Source: Porogramme epimiltina
Lineage: Eukaryota > Basidiomycota > Agaricomycetes > Polyporales > Polyporaceae
Length of the DNA stretch: 27,499 nt
NCBI GenBank assembly: GCA_900155495.1
Contig: FTLJ01000313.1
Location: 1-27,499 of the forward strand
Direction: 5' to 3'
Part shown: piece after piece, positions 1 to 8,319 of the stretch
How positions within the stretch are numbered: the stretch's first letter is position 1
Layout of the letters: each line of letters begins with the position of its first letter
Notes under the pieces: generated by a model
Told to the model about the DNA's origin: nothing
Databases searched by the model: none
The model's input: the letters and a program-made list of their open reading frames with translations, nothing else
Made by a program: the position numbers and the translations under genes

Positions 1-100
1 CGCATTACCGGGACCTTACTATCCTGGTGCCCTTTTGCTGATGGTGTGCCTACTGCCTTACCATCCGGCGTGCCAAAACAGAATGGAAGGCTTAAAAACA

Positions 101-171
101 TGCATTAAGGGGGAATCGAACCCCCGGCGGGTCGATGGCAACGACCCAGGTTACCACTACCCCATTAATGC
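101..171 (-). tRNA. tRNA-Gly (anticodon GCC)
   Basis: On the minus strand this folds as a full cloverleaf. The acceptor stem GCATTAA pairs perfectly with TTAATGC, followed by discriminator A at 101. The D arm is short. The anticodon stem GGTCG/CGACC carries loop TTGCCAT, which gives anticodon GCC for glycine. The T arm is GGGGG-TTCGATT-CCCCC, a consensus B box. A run of five T follows on the transcribed strand (about 95-99), a typical RNA polymerase III terminator. No intron is present. Only the anticodon-to-amino-acid assignment rests on general knowledge. Confidence 0.93.
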
Positions 172-443
172 CTATGTACCGTCTGAGGTATCACCCCGTT
201 TGGTGTTACTGCAAATCTTCCTCGAACAATTCCCACTGACGGCATTCAAGTTCTATCTCTTTCTTCAGGGAGGATCGACTTTGATTCCGACGAGAGCCAT
301 CACGAGGTGGTTCGGTCAAAACCCAGTACTATAACGGGGGCATAGACCTTAAGAACATGTCAACCGTGTTCCAAGTCACTATGCTCAATAGTACAAGGGT
401 CACCCGCAGTACAGAGTTCGCGACATCGACTACAAGCTAACTT
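172..443. other. Intergenic: tRNA 5' flank and 3' flank of dioxygenase copy A
   Basis: No coding region, repeat or RNA gene is visible here. The rightmost ~90 bases faintly resemble the 3' flank of the second dioxygenase copy (about 2645-2735), so the duplication may once have reached further left. That resemblance is too weak to call. Bases 1-100 likewise show nothing apart from the tRNA terminator. Confidence 0.4.
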
Positions 444-1402
444 TCAAGTCAACTTGAGTGCGTGCTTCCCTATCGCGACAACATCCCTCCCAATTTCCTT
501 GTCCTTAAGCTTCCCATTCCACCATGCAACACTCTTCGCAGCGTCTGGGTCCTCTGCAGGCAGCTCGGGAAGGTCGAAGTACCCCTTATTGGCGGTACCG
601 ACAGACCAGGACTTGGCAACATGATGAGCAGGGAACGGCCGCCAATACGTCAACCTACAACACAAGACACCATCAGCAACCTCTTCAGCTGTGATTTAGA
701 GACGCATACATGTCGTTTTCCATGTGCGTCGCGTCGTTGCCAGGGCAGATGTACGCCTGGGTTGTCAGAGTCTTGAATTTCCCATTGACCGTCCCCGACA
801 GAACGATGTGGATGTGGCCAACGTTGCGCCCGGGATACTCTCCGGGTCGCACGGTGAGCACCTCGAGATGTCCCTTCGCATCAGCCTTCGCCTTCCCGCG
901 GAGTGTGTACGTCGAGACGTAGTACCCTCCGTCAGCATCCGTTTGCCAGAGATCTACATCGGCGTACGGAAGCGGGTCGCCCTTGGCGTCCTTGAGCTCC
1001 AGGATGAAGACATAGGCGTGGCCCTCTAGACAAGCGAGGGGCGGTGAGCCATCGCGCACCGCAAGAGATGCTAGCCATACAGCTTACTTTTGAGAATGTC
1101 CTCAGAAGCCAGAACCGCCTTTCCGTCCTCAATCTGCCGCGAGGGAGCACCGAAGATATACAGCGGACCTATCCCAGACCGAAGCCCTTCATCAGTCTGC
1201 CATTACGACAATCCGCAGCCGACGGTATCGACTTACCCTCGATGTCCTCCAGCTCGCGGGAGCCCCTCAATCCCCACCTCCACGCAAGGATGTTGTCGTG
1301 AGTGAGCTGGACCCAAACCAACGAGCGCAGGTGGTTGAGGTACTGCCAGATCTTGCCCGTGCGGACCTCCGGTGCCCACTGTGCGGAAGCGGTCTGTGCC
1401 AT
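444..1402 (-). CDS. Compact intradiol ring-cleavage dioxygenase, copy A
   Basis: Exons on the minus strand are 1402-1237, 1168-1088, 1025-710 and 654-444; phases close to 257 aa. Intradiol enzymes insert both atoms of O2 between two adjacent hydroxyls of a catechol-type ring, a step in lignin-derived aromatic catabolism. The family signature EGPLYIFGAP is present, as are W109-Q-T-D, RPGEY and GHIH. The predicted Fe(III) ligands Tyr59, Tyr146, His153 and His155 are all there. The protein is shorter than typical catechol 1,2-dioxygenases because the helical N-terminal domain is reduced to about 55 residues. No signal peptide is visible, so it is probably cytosolic. The start follows a TATA-like box by 83 nt and matches the start of copy B. 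The substrate (catechol, hydroxyquinol or other) cannot be read from the sequence. Confidence 0.88.
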
Positions 1403-1484
1403 TGTCGGTAGCGAAGATGAGCTCGAAGTGGGCGGGGGGCAGCAGAGTAGAATTTACCTGCACAACGAGGCTGCAAGCATAAGT

Positions 1485-1491
1485 TATATAC
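1485..1491 (-). promoter_or_regulatory. TATA-like box of dioxygenase copy A
   Basis: The minus strand reads TATATAAC 83-89 nt upstream of the chosen ATG at 1402. Copy B has TATATA at the equivalent place. The spacing suits a TATA-driven fungal promoter with a short 5' UTR. Confidence 0.55.
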
Positions 1492-1618
1492 AGTCCGAGA
1501 CACCTGTGGTATTGAAAAGCCACGCGACCCCGGAATGAATGTGAACCACTACCGCGCCTGCCAACGGTGTTGCTGCTTCGTGAGAATGCGATTCTATCGC
1601 GTCAGCCGGATGCCGATA

Positions 1619-1652
1619 TCGTTACTAACATGCGAATTTGCTGCTTCTATAG
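1619..1652 (-). promoter_or_regulatory. Conserved upstream block of dioxygenase copy A
   Basis: About 34 bp are almost identical to 3925-3960 in copy B, although the flanking intergenic DNA has diverged strongly. The core is GTTACTAACATGCGAATTTG on the plus strand. It lies about 220-250 bp upstream of the start codon. In copy B the minus strand of the block includes TATAAAAG; copy A has TATAGAAG. It is probably a promoter element or a distal TATA box with a linked binding site; no factor is assigned. Confidence 0.5.
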
Positions 1653-2197
1653 CACCAAGAACGTCTACCCAGCGCTAGAGTGATGCGGAAGGCAATCATC
1701 ACTCCAGCGCGGAGGATTTGGCGGCTTTGGAAGGATGCGGGGTTTGCAGGGCCAGAAGGCCGAAGCTTACCAGAGTGCACTGTCAAACCTTTACCGTAAC
1801 CCTTCTATGTGATCACTCGGCAGTATATTTTGTACAAATCAAAGTGTCCGCTCTCTCTTTTGCCCCCGCTAAGGGGACATTGACCGCTCTAAGCGTTCCT
1901 TCTCGACCCTATGAGGAGCCAATGCACTGGTGGGACTAACGAGACCGGCCAACTGACGTTCTGGCCATCTATCAAACTTATTTCAGCCCAGACAACTGCA
2001 AGAGTCGAAACGACCGACTAACATGCTGTATGCGCGCGAACCCGGCTAAGTAGCGGGAGCAAGCGTTACACGTCACCGACTCCAACGCTCACCAACTTGC
2101 ACCGTGACCCCGTCAGCACGCTTATCGCTATGCTCTTCTTCGATTGCAGAGCCCAGCCAGCCCACCCCGTCACGAGAGATACTCACACGAACAGTGC

Positions 2198-2293
2198 TCA
2201 GAACCTCCGTACCTTACGGTACCTGGGCACCCGCACGACGGCCGACACATCGAGGTTGTAGGTTACGAGCACGAGAAGTGCCGTCCAGTCGGA
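2198..2293 (-). pseudogene. Relic of the GWT1 C-terminus (32 codons)
   Basis: The minus strand encodes SDWTALLVLVTYNLD and continues to RYRKVRRF and a stop. This matches the end of intact GWT1 ([15 protein letters not shown] to RYRKIWRF, stop) codon for codon. The frame and stop are kept, but substitutions include aromatic-to-charged changes. Upstream of codon SDW the similarity ends abruptly, and no earlier GWT1 exon is present. It is therefore a duplication-derived fragment with no expected function. It sits in the promoter-side flank of dioxygenase copy A. Confidence 0.85.
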
Positions 2294-2296
2294 CTA

Positions 2297-2735
2297 GCAA
2301 GGATGAGGACGGGGGGAAGTAGAGAGCATAGCCTTTGAAGAGCCGACAGGACGACTTGGGAGTGGATACTGTGGTGCTTGACTTGGTGGAAGAACTGGAG
2401 CATAGACAGAGGGTACGGTCGTAATGCATGACGTTATCATGGGAAGTCGGTGTGATGAAGCTGCCCTGGCCCCGAGACTCGAGAGCAGGCTTTGGACATA
2501 ACCGGCGGCCAAGCCTACTAGGGTCATTCCGGTCCTCGGACCGGGCCGCTCGCCGATTGATCAGCGGCTGCTGGATTCGCGTTCGCCGTTACTCCGAACA
2601 TATCTTCCAAATCCCCGACGACTAACCTAGTGGGAATATCATAAACGTTACGAACATGAGCATTCCGAGCTGTTTTACAAACGATACTAAATACAAGGAG
2701 CGTCCGCGCAGAGGCAACAACATCCCACCAGCAGA
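2297..2735. other. Unique spacer between the two duplicated units
   Basis: About 440 bp separate the right edge of copy A from the left edge of copy B. I see no homology to the duplicated unit, apart from a weak resemblance of the last ~90 bp to the flank left of copy A. No tRNA, terminal inverted repeat or convincing coding exon is present. It must hold the terminator region of dioxygenase copy B. The origin of the spacer is unknown. Confidence 0.4.
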
Positions 2736-2738
2736 TTT

Positions 2739-3699
2739 TCAAGTCAACTTCAGTGTGTGTTTCCCTACCGCGACAACTTCCATTCCGATTTCCTTTTCCT
2801 TCAGCTTCCCATTCCACCATGCAACCCTCTTCGCAGCGTCGAGATCGTCAGCGGGCAGCTCGGGAAGGTCAAAGTACCCCTTATTCTCCGCGCCAACAGT
2901 CCAAGACTTAAGGACGTTGAGGTCGGGGCGCGGCCGCCAATACGTTAACCTACATGGAAGGAATGTTATCAGCAATTACCCTAATTAAATCACAGAGCCT
3001 GAGGCACATACATGTCTTTCTCCATGTGCGTCGGATCATTGCCGGGGCAGATGTATGCCTGGGTCGTCAGCGTCTTATACTTCCCGTTGACCGTCCCCGA
3101 GAGAATAGCATGAATGTGTCCGACATTGCGCCCCGCATACTCCCCGGGGCGCACGGTGAGCACCTCAAGGTGTCCCTCCTCGTCGGCTTTAGCTTTCCCG
3201 CGGAGCGTGTACGTCGCAGCATAGTACCCTCCTTCTACATCTGTCTGCCAGAGATCGACCTCCGCGTACGGAAGTGGATCCCCTTTGGCGTCCTTGAGAT
3301 CGAGGATGAAGATGTAGACGTGCCCCTCTGGATGACGAGCGAGGGGTGGTGAGCATTGCGCGCCACAGGAGGCGGTAGGTGTAGAACTCACTTTTCAAGA
3401 TGTCCTCAGATGCCAACACCGCCTTCCCGTCCTCTATCTGACGCGAGGGAGCGCCGAAGATGTACAGCGGACCTGAGAGTGCCCAGTCAACCTGCCGCCA
3501 CAGCAAACCGCCTCGCAGACGACACCTGCTCACCCTCGACGTCCTCTTGCTCACGAGTGCCCTTCAACCCCCACCTCCACGCGAGGATGTTGTCATGCGT
3601 GAGCTGGACCCATACGAACGAGCGCAGGTGATTGAGATATTGCCAGATCTTGCCTGTGTGCACGATGGGCGCCCACTGCGTGGAAGAGGTTTGCGTCAT
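2739..3699 (-). CDS. Compact intradiol ring-cleavage dioxygenase, copy B
   Basis: Exons on the minus strand are 3699-3534, 3472-3392, 3327-3012 and 2949-2739. Exon lengths are identical to copy A (166, 81, 316 and 211 nt), again giving 257 aa. The iron ligands Tyr59, Tyr146, His153 and His155 are conserved. I count about 42 differences from copy A, or roughly 84% identity. They are unevenly spread: 10 in 56 N-terminal residues, none in the 26 residues around EGPLYIFGAP, 16 in the core and 16 in the 69 C-terminal residues. Both copies look functional, so this is a gene duplication and not a pseudogene pair. There is no signal peptide. The gene is transcribed in the same direction as GWT1, which lies upstream. 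Confidence 0.88.
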
Positions 3700-3789
3700 G
3701 TCAATAGTGAGGACGAGCTAGAAGTTGGAGTTGGAGAGGAATGCTGCAGAGCAAAGTATCACGGACACGACAGCCCGACAAGTGTGCGC

Positions 3790-3796
3790 TATATAC
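3790..3796 (-). promoter_or_regulatory. TATA-like box of dioxygenase copy B
   Basis: The minus strand reads GTATATA 91-97 nt upstream of the ATG at 3699, matching the position of the copy A box. A second and stronger match, TATAAAAG, lies about 250 nt upstream in the conserved block near 3950-3957, so which box is used is open. Confidence 0.5.
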
Positions 3797-3924
3797 ATCC
3801 CGAAGGCCATTCCGTGCCGGAGAGCCACGCGACCTGTGAATGAATGTGAACCGCCGCCGCGCCTGTCAACACTGCTGCTACATCGTGGGAGAGCCGCTCT
3901 GTCGCGTCAGCCGTATGCCGCGAT

Positions 3925-3960
3925 CGTTACTAACATGCGAATTTGGTGCTTTTATAGCAC
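3925..3960 (-). promoter_or_regulatory. Conserved upstream block of dioxygenase copy B
   Basis: This is the partner of the block at 1619-1652. The plus-strand core GTTACTAACATGCGAATTTG is identical in both copies while the flanks differ at many positions. On the minus strand it begins with GTGCTATAAAAGCACC, which contains a consensus TATA sequence inside a short palindrome-like context. Confidence 0.5.
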
Positions 3961-4469
3961 TAAAGCCGACAGTCCAGTGTTCGGGTGATGCGTTCCACAA
4001 TACACTCGAACACGGGGCATCTGACAGCTTCAGCAGAATGAGGAGTGTGCGGGGCCACGAGATCTAAGCTTACCAGACAATGCTATCATACTTCTCAGGG
4101 ATCGTTGACCGCATATCAGGCATCCTGTACATACCACCATCACCTTCCCCTCACAGAACCACACAATGAGACCTCCTCTGAGTCCTCATGATGAACGACT
4201 GCACTAGCACAACCCCAAACTCAGAGCTTGTGTGACTGATCTATCAAACAAGTTTCAGCCCAGACATCTGCGGGACCCGAGACGAGCGACTAACATTCTG
4301 CCCGCGCTTGAGCTCGCCTGACCAGCACCGGCAAGCACCCATGCGTCACCGACTCCATCGCTCACCAAGTCGCACCGCGGCCCCGTCAGCACGCTTATCG
4401 TCATGTTCTTCTTCGATTGCAGAGCCCAGCGCGGCCCGTCACGAGTGACTAGATATACACAAGCAGCGT

Positions 4470-6532
4470 TCAGAACCTCCAAATCTTCCTGTACCTGCAC
4501 GCCCACGCGACGGCCGACACGCCGAAGCTGTAGGCCGCGAGCACGAGCATCGCCGCCCAGTCGGACATGTACATCGTCGGCATCGACAGGTTCACCAGCC
4601 CCGTCGCCACGTTCGCCTGCGTGAGCACACGTCAGCTCCATCATAGACAAACGCAATACAGAGGGGCGCACCAGGAGGAACAGCACCAGCCCATTCTTGT
4701 TGATCGCCTCCAGCAGCACCGGCGCGCTCGCGGCTCCCGCCCCCGCCCCCGCCCCGCCTCCCTTCCCCGCGCGCTCCGCGCGCCCGCGGGCGCCGAGCAC
4801 GTCCGGCGCGGGATGCACCTTGAGCTTCGAGTGCGGGGAGTAGACGGACTTGGAGAGCGGAGAGGGGAAGAAGACGAGGTCGAGGACGAGGTAGCCGGTG
4901 AGGAACGTCGTGTTGAACGCGGCGGTCCACACGACGTACGGGAGGTTCGCCATGCGGCGCGAGACGCCGCCGCCGGTGTGCGCGAGCGTGAGCGTCCCGA
5001 GGAGGATCCACCAGAGCGCGGCGTACGAGCAGAGCTCGGTTGCGGTCTTGTCGTTCTCCCGCCGCTGTGCGGGCCGGGCGGGCGTGGGCGCAGGGAGGGG
5101 GCTCGTCGGTGAGGTTGCGGTGGGGGAGCGGGTTGCGGGGGAGACGGGCGCGGGCGCGGAGGGCTGCTGGACGTCGTCGTCTGAGTCGGAGTCGCTTGTG
5201 GATGCGCGTTGGCGTGCGTTGGTGCCGTGTGCGAGCTGCTGCTGGCGGCGGCGGAAGTAGGATGGCGATGGCGCGAGCACAAGTGTTCCTGTGGAGAGGC
5301 CTAACAGATGGATGGCTAGGTACCCTGCGGAGCACTGACGTTAGCCATATACGCCTATGATTTGATCGCAAACTTACCTGTTACAGATATGAGCCCTTCT
5401 TTGTTCGCCGATATGACACTCTCTCGGGGTGCGAGGAGGATAAACAGATCAAGCTGGCCCATAGACAACGCTAGTTGGTGGGCTGATGTATACTCGTTGT
5501 CAGATTCAGCAAGGAAGCAAGCAGAGTGGGACGTACATATCGCAACCACGAGCCCTAAGAGGGATATCGGAACGTACACCATAACTGGGTGCAAGAGCAC
5601 TTGCAGGATGGGTAGTACGGCCAGGGTTATGAAGAAGTTCCAGTGCACGCCGTATTCTGTGACGTGTTCCTAGACAAGATTCGCAATTGAACAAATGGAA
5701 AGGGAAAGGCGAGGCTCACGGGATATTCAGTGCCCTTGACTGAGATGGTCCTGAGAAGCCCCAACATAAGCACGGGAGAGCATTTGCGAAGAACTATTGC
5801 GACTTTGGGTAACAACGGCTCCTTGAGGTGCGCAGGGTTCTTCACGAGGGGTATAGCGGAAACGATGCCTTGAGAGAACACAAACGACCCTACGCCGAGG
5901 TCCATCTTCATCACCTCAGAGGGTAGTAGGAGAAGAACGGACGGGGATTACGCACCATAGAAACGCCATAGGTCTCGCACTTGGCAAGGAAGCGGGGGAA
6001 GACGGGGAAATCCACAGCCAGGATGCAGATGAACGTGAGGAGCAGCATGTGCGCCCGGTACGTCGTGAGCGCTGGGAGGGGAGAGATGGAGAGGACTTGT
6101 GTCCGGGATGGGCTAGGGTCGCGGGAGGGGTTGGGGGAGCGAGAGGATGCGCGGCTTGGCGCAAGCGAGGACGGGAGGAAGGTGCCTGATTCTCGGGGCG
6201 GGAGGAGGTACAACAGGATCGTAGGGATTGTGAGGAGAATCGTGAGCCATCCTGGTGAGTCGGCGAAGATGGTGACTGAGAGGAGGAGTGGAAGGATGAG
6301 GAGGCATGCCTCTGTTGTGAACTGAAATCGTCGGGGCGGTGGAAGACGCGTCCGGACGGCAGAATGAAGTGCTATGGAGACCTATGGGGACACCCATGAG
6401 CATAGTCATCGGAGACGTGAGGAAGGGGAGACTCACAAGGGATACCAATGACACCATATTGATATGCCCGACTGTCGATCCGGTCATCCCCGACACAAAA
6501 GCCTCCTTCGACGACTTGTAGTCATCGTTCAT
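4470..6532 (-). CDS. GWT1: GPI-anchor inositol acyltransferase Gwt1 (PIG-W)
   Basis: Six exons on the minus strand (6532-6437, 6381-5956, 5905-5720, 5669-5378, 5324-4672, 4616-4470) encode 599 aa with closing phases. Gwt1 acylates the inositol ring of GlcN-PI on the ER membrane, an early step in GPI-anchor synthesis, and is the target of gepinacin and manogepix-type antifungals. Recognisable family blocks are the N-terminus [16 protein letters not shown], then [73 protein letters not shown] and [20 protein letters not shown]. The protein is a multipass membrane protein throughout. One loop in exon 5 is rich in Ser, Asp and Pro, and a Gly/Ala-rich stretch follows; both are likely cytoplasmic or lumenal variable loops. 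Its 3' end is partly duplicated at 2198-2293. Confidence 0.95.
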
Positions 6533-6897
6533 CGCGCAGCCAGCTTGAGAATGTTTCTACTGGCCCAGTTCAAGGGCGTGGAATGTCGAGTAGAGAAAGA
6601 GAGCGTGGTGTCTTCCAGAGGGAAGCGTGGATAGGAGGGCGGCGAGCGGAGGGCGAGACGGCGTGGAGAACTTGGAAGCGTTGAGAGAAGGCAACAGCCA
6701 AAGCGGGCCCAACAGCCACGAAGGCTGGCGGGCCCATCGGGACGAGCGGCCCGGCTCGAGGACGAGGAACGACGGCACCAGGCGCGTCGGCATGGCCCTA
6801 GAGCTTTGAGTTTGTTCAACTCACCCCAGGACAGCACTCCCTCTCCTTGTAGGTCGCGTGCGTTACCCACATCGATGTCCAATGACAACCTCATACA
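6533..6897. other. Intergenic: GWT1 promoter and MCU 3' flank
   Basis: These 365 bp lie between two minus-strand genes. They must hold the GWT1 promoter and 5' UTR and the MCU terminator. Open frames here lack any family similarity. No strong TATA box is visible. Confidence 0.45.
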
Positions 6898-8319
6898 TTA
6901 TGATCGGGTCCTCTCTCTATAGTCTGGTTCGTCCACCGGGTCCGGCTCTACAGCTCGAGCGTCCTCCTCTCTCTCCATGTCATCCTGTTGGTCCTTTATA
7001 TCCCGCTCTCGACTTCCCCCCTCCTCAACATCCTCATCCTGGCTCCTATGCTCGTCATAGTCCTCGCCAATCTTGCTAATCTCCCGCCTGAGTGCCTTCG
7101 CCTCGCTCACCAGGTCCATCCACCTATCGATGTCGAGCCCCTTCGCCCTATACAGCGCCTCCCGCCGCGCGGACACCGAGTGGTGCAGGAGCGACGAGTA
7201 CGACACCTCCCTGCCCCGATACAAAAACCTGCGTGATCCGAACGCCTCAGCCCTACAGCACGAACCCAGAGCGCCCTGCTCGGGACTCACCACAAGTACG
7301 ACAGAACGACGATCGACAGCCCAGAGAGGTACGTGATCGGCTCCATGACGTCCCAGCCGTAGTCCCAGAACGTGAGCCGCGCGACCGCGCCCCAGTACGC
7401 GACGAGCACGCCGAGCCCGCCCACCGCGACGCGCCGCGCGCCGCGGTGCGCCTCCGCGTCGCAGGTGCGCTTCAGCGCCTCCATCTGCGCGAGCGTGCCC
7501 TCGACGCGCGCGAGGCGCCGTCGGAGGAAGCGTGTCCGGTCTGTGAAGGAGGGCACTTCGACGGGGATTAGGGTCTCCGCTTGTTCGTCGTCGCGCGGGG
7601 ACTCTGAGGGTGCGGTTGCGGGGGATGAAGAGAGGGAGGAGGTGGGATCTATGCTAAGTGCGGGAGCAATGCACACAGTGAACTCGCGCGCGCGCGACGC
7701 GTCGCGGATGAAGTCCGCGACGTCCGTCGAGTCCGCCCAGCGCACCGCGCGGCCGCGGGGCGTCGTACTACGGAAGGAGACCTCGTGCGCGCCGGGCGCG
7801 AGCGAGGCGAGGATGAGGCGCGCGACGTGCGAGAGCGGCTGCGACGGATGGAGCAGGAACACGGTCGGGGGTGGGGTCTCGGGTGCCGCGCGGGCGCGGG
7901 CGTTCCGCGCGTCGTCCAGGGGGAGGATGAGCTTGAAGAGGTGGGAGGAGGTGGGCGAGAGCTTCCCTGTTCTCAAGCCTCTCAGCGCCGAGGTGGAGGG
8001 ACTAGCGAAGCGGGGGCGCACCTTTGCCCTCGGTGAGGGAATCAAAGTCCCCGCCGTTCCCCTCGTCTACGCCGTTGGTCTTCGTGCCCTTCTTCCATTT
8101 GTCGTGTTTGGACGCCTCAGCGATGAATCGTGCATGCCCGACGTTTGTGTTTTCCGCCTCCTGCACGGACGTTACGAGTGGTCGTGTGCCGCCCGGGACG
8201 TACTTGAACGCCGCTCGGGGCGGACTAAGAACGTATAGGTTTCGTCTCCGAGAACTCAAAGGCACGATGTGAGACCAGGACAGTCGTTGCCCGAATCTCA
8301 GGCTGTGGAACGGGTGCAT
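6898..8319 (-). CDS. Mitochondrial calcium uniporter pore subunit (MCU)
   Basis: Three exons on the minus strand (8319-8022, 7966-7291, 7228-6898) encode 434 aa. MCU forms the Ca2+-selective channel of the inner mitochondrial membrane. The N-terminus is rich in Arg, Ser and aromatic residues with few acids, as expected of a mitochondrial presequence. A folded matrix region follows (KLSPTSSHLFKLILPL onward, from about residue 101). Then come a coiled coil (about 245-280), TM1, the selectivity motif WDVMEP at 304-309 with Asp305 and Glu308, and TM2 (YLSGLSIVVLSYLWFLYR). After the second coiled coil the C-terminal ~60 residues are very acidic and charged. The first intron (8021-7967, 55 nt) restores the frame between LTEGKG and KLSPTS. 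Start choice: the first ATG giving a presequence. No EMRE or MICU gene is seen nearby. Confidence 0.93.

Larger units (their letters stand above)
441..2296. repeat. Segmental duplication, copy A (dioxygenase gene plus GWT1 3' tail)
   Basis: This stretch aligns with 2736-4566 over its whole length: the dioxygenase gene with all introns, its promoter, the intergenic region and the last 32 codons of GWT1. The coordinate offset drifts only from about 2295 at the left to 2270 at the right, so just small indels separate the copies. The orientation is direct (tandem). Exons are most similar, and the intergenic part is clearly alignable but diverged. The right edge falls inside what is the last exon of GWT1 in copy B, which places the breakpoint. 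A tandem duplication is the simplest origin. Confidence 0.88.
2736..4566. repeat. Segmental duplication, copy B (dioxygenase gene plus GWT1 3' tail, in place)
   Basis: This is the direct-repeat partner of 441-2296. It keeps the continuous junction into full-length GWT1, so it is probably the ancestral arrangement. Between the dioxygenase start (3699) and the GWT1 stop (4470) lie about 770 bp without coding potential. That stretch contains the dioxygenase promoter and the GWT1 3' UTR, and it aligns with 1403-2197 of copy A. Confidence 0.88.

Noticed and set aside
1233..1523. Signal-peptide-like N-terminal extension of dioxygenase copy A
   Set aside because: The frame overlaps the TATA box, is out of frame with the enzyme and has no counterpart in copy B.
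8002..8021. A 20-nt GT...AG 'intron' joining the two MCU frames
   Set aside because: It is far below the usual minimum. The 55-nt intron 8021-7967 gives a normal acceptor and restores the conserved sequence LTEGKGKLSPTS.
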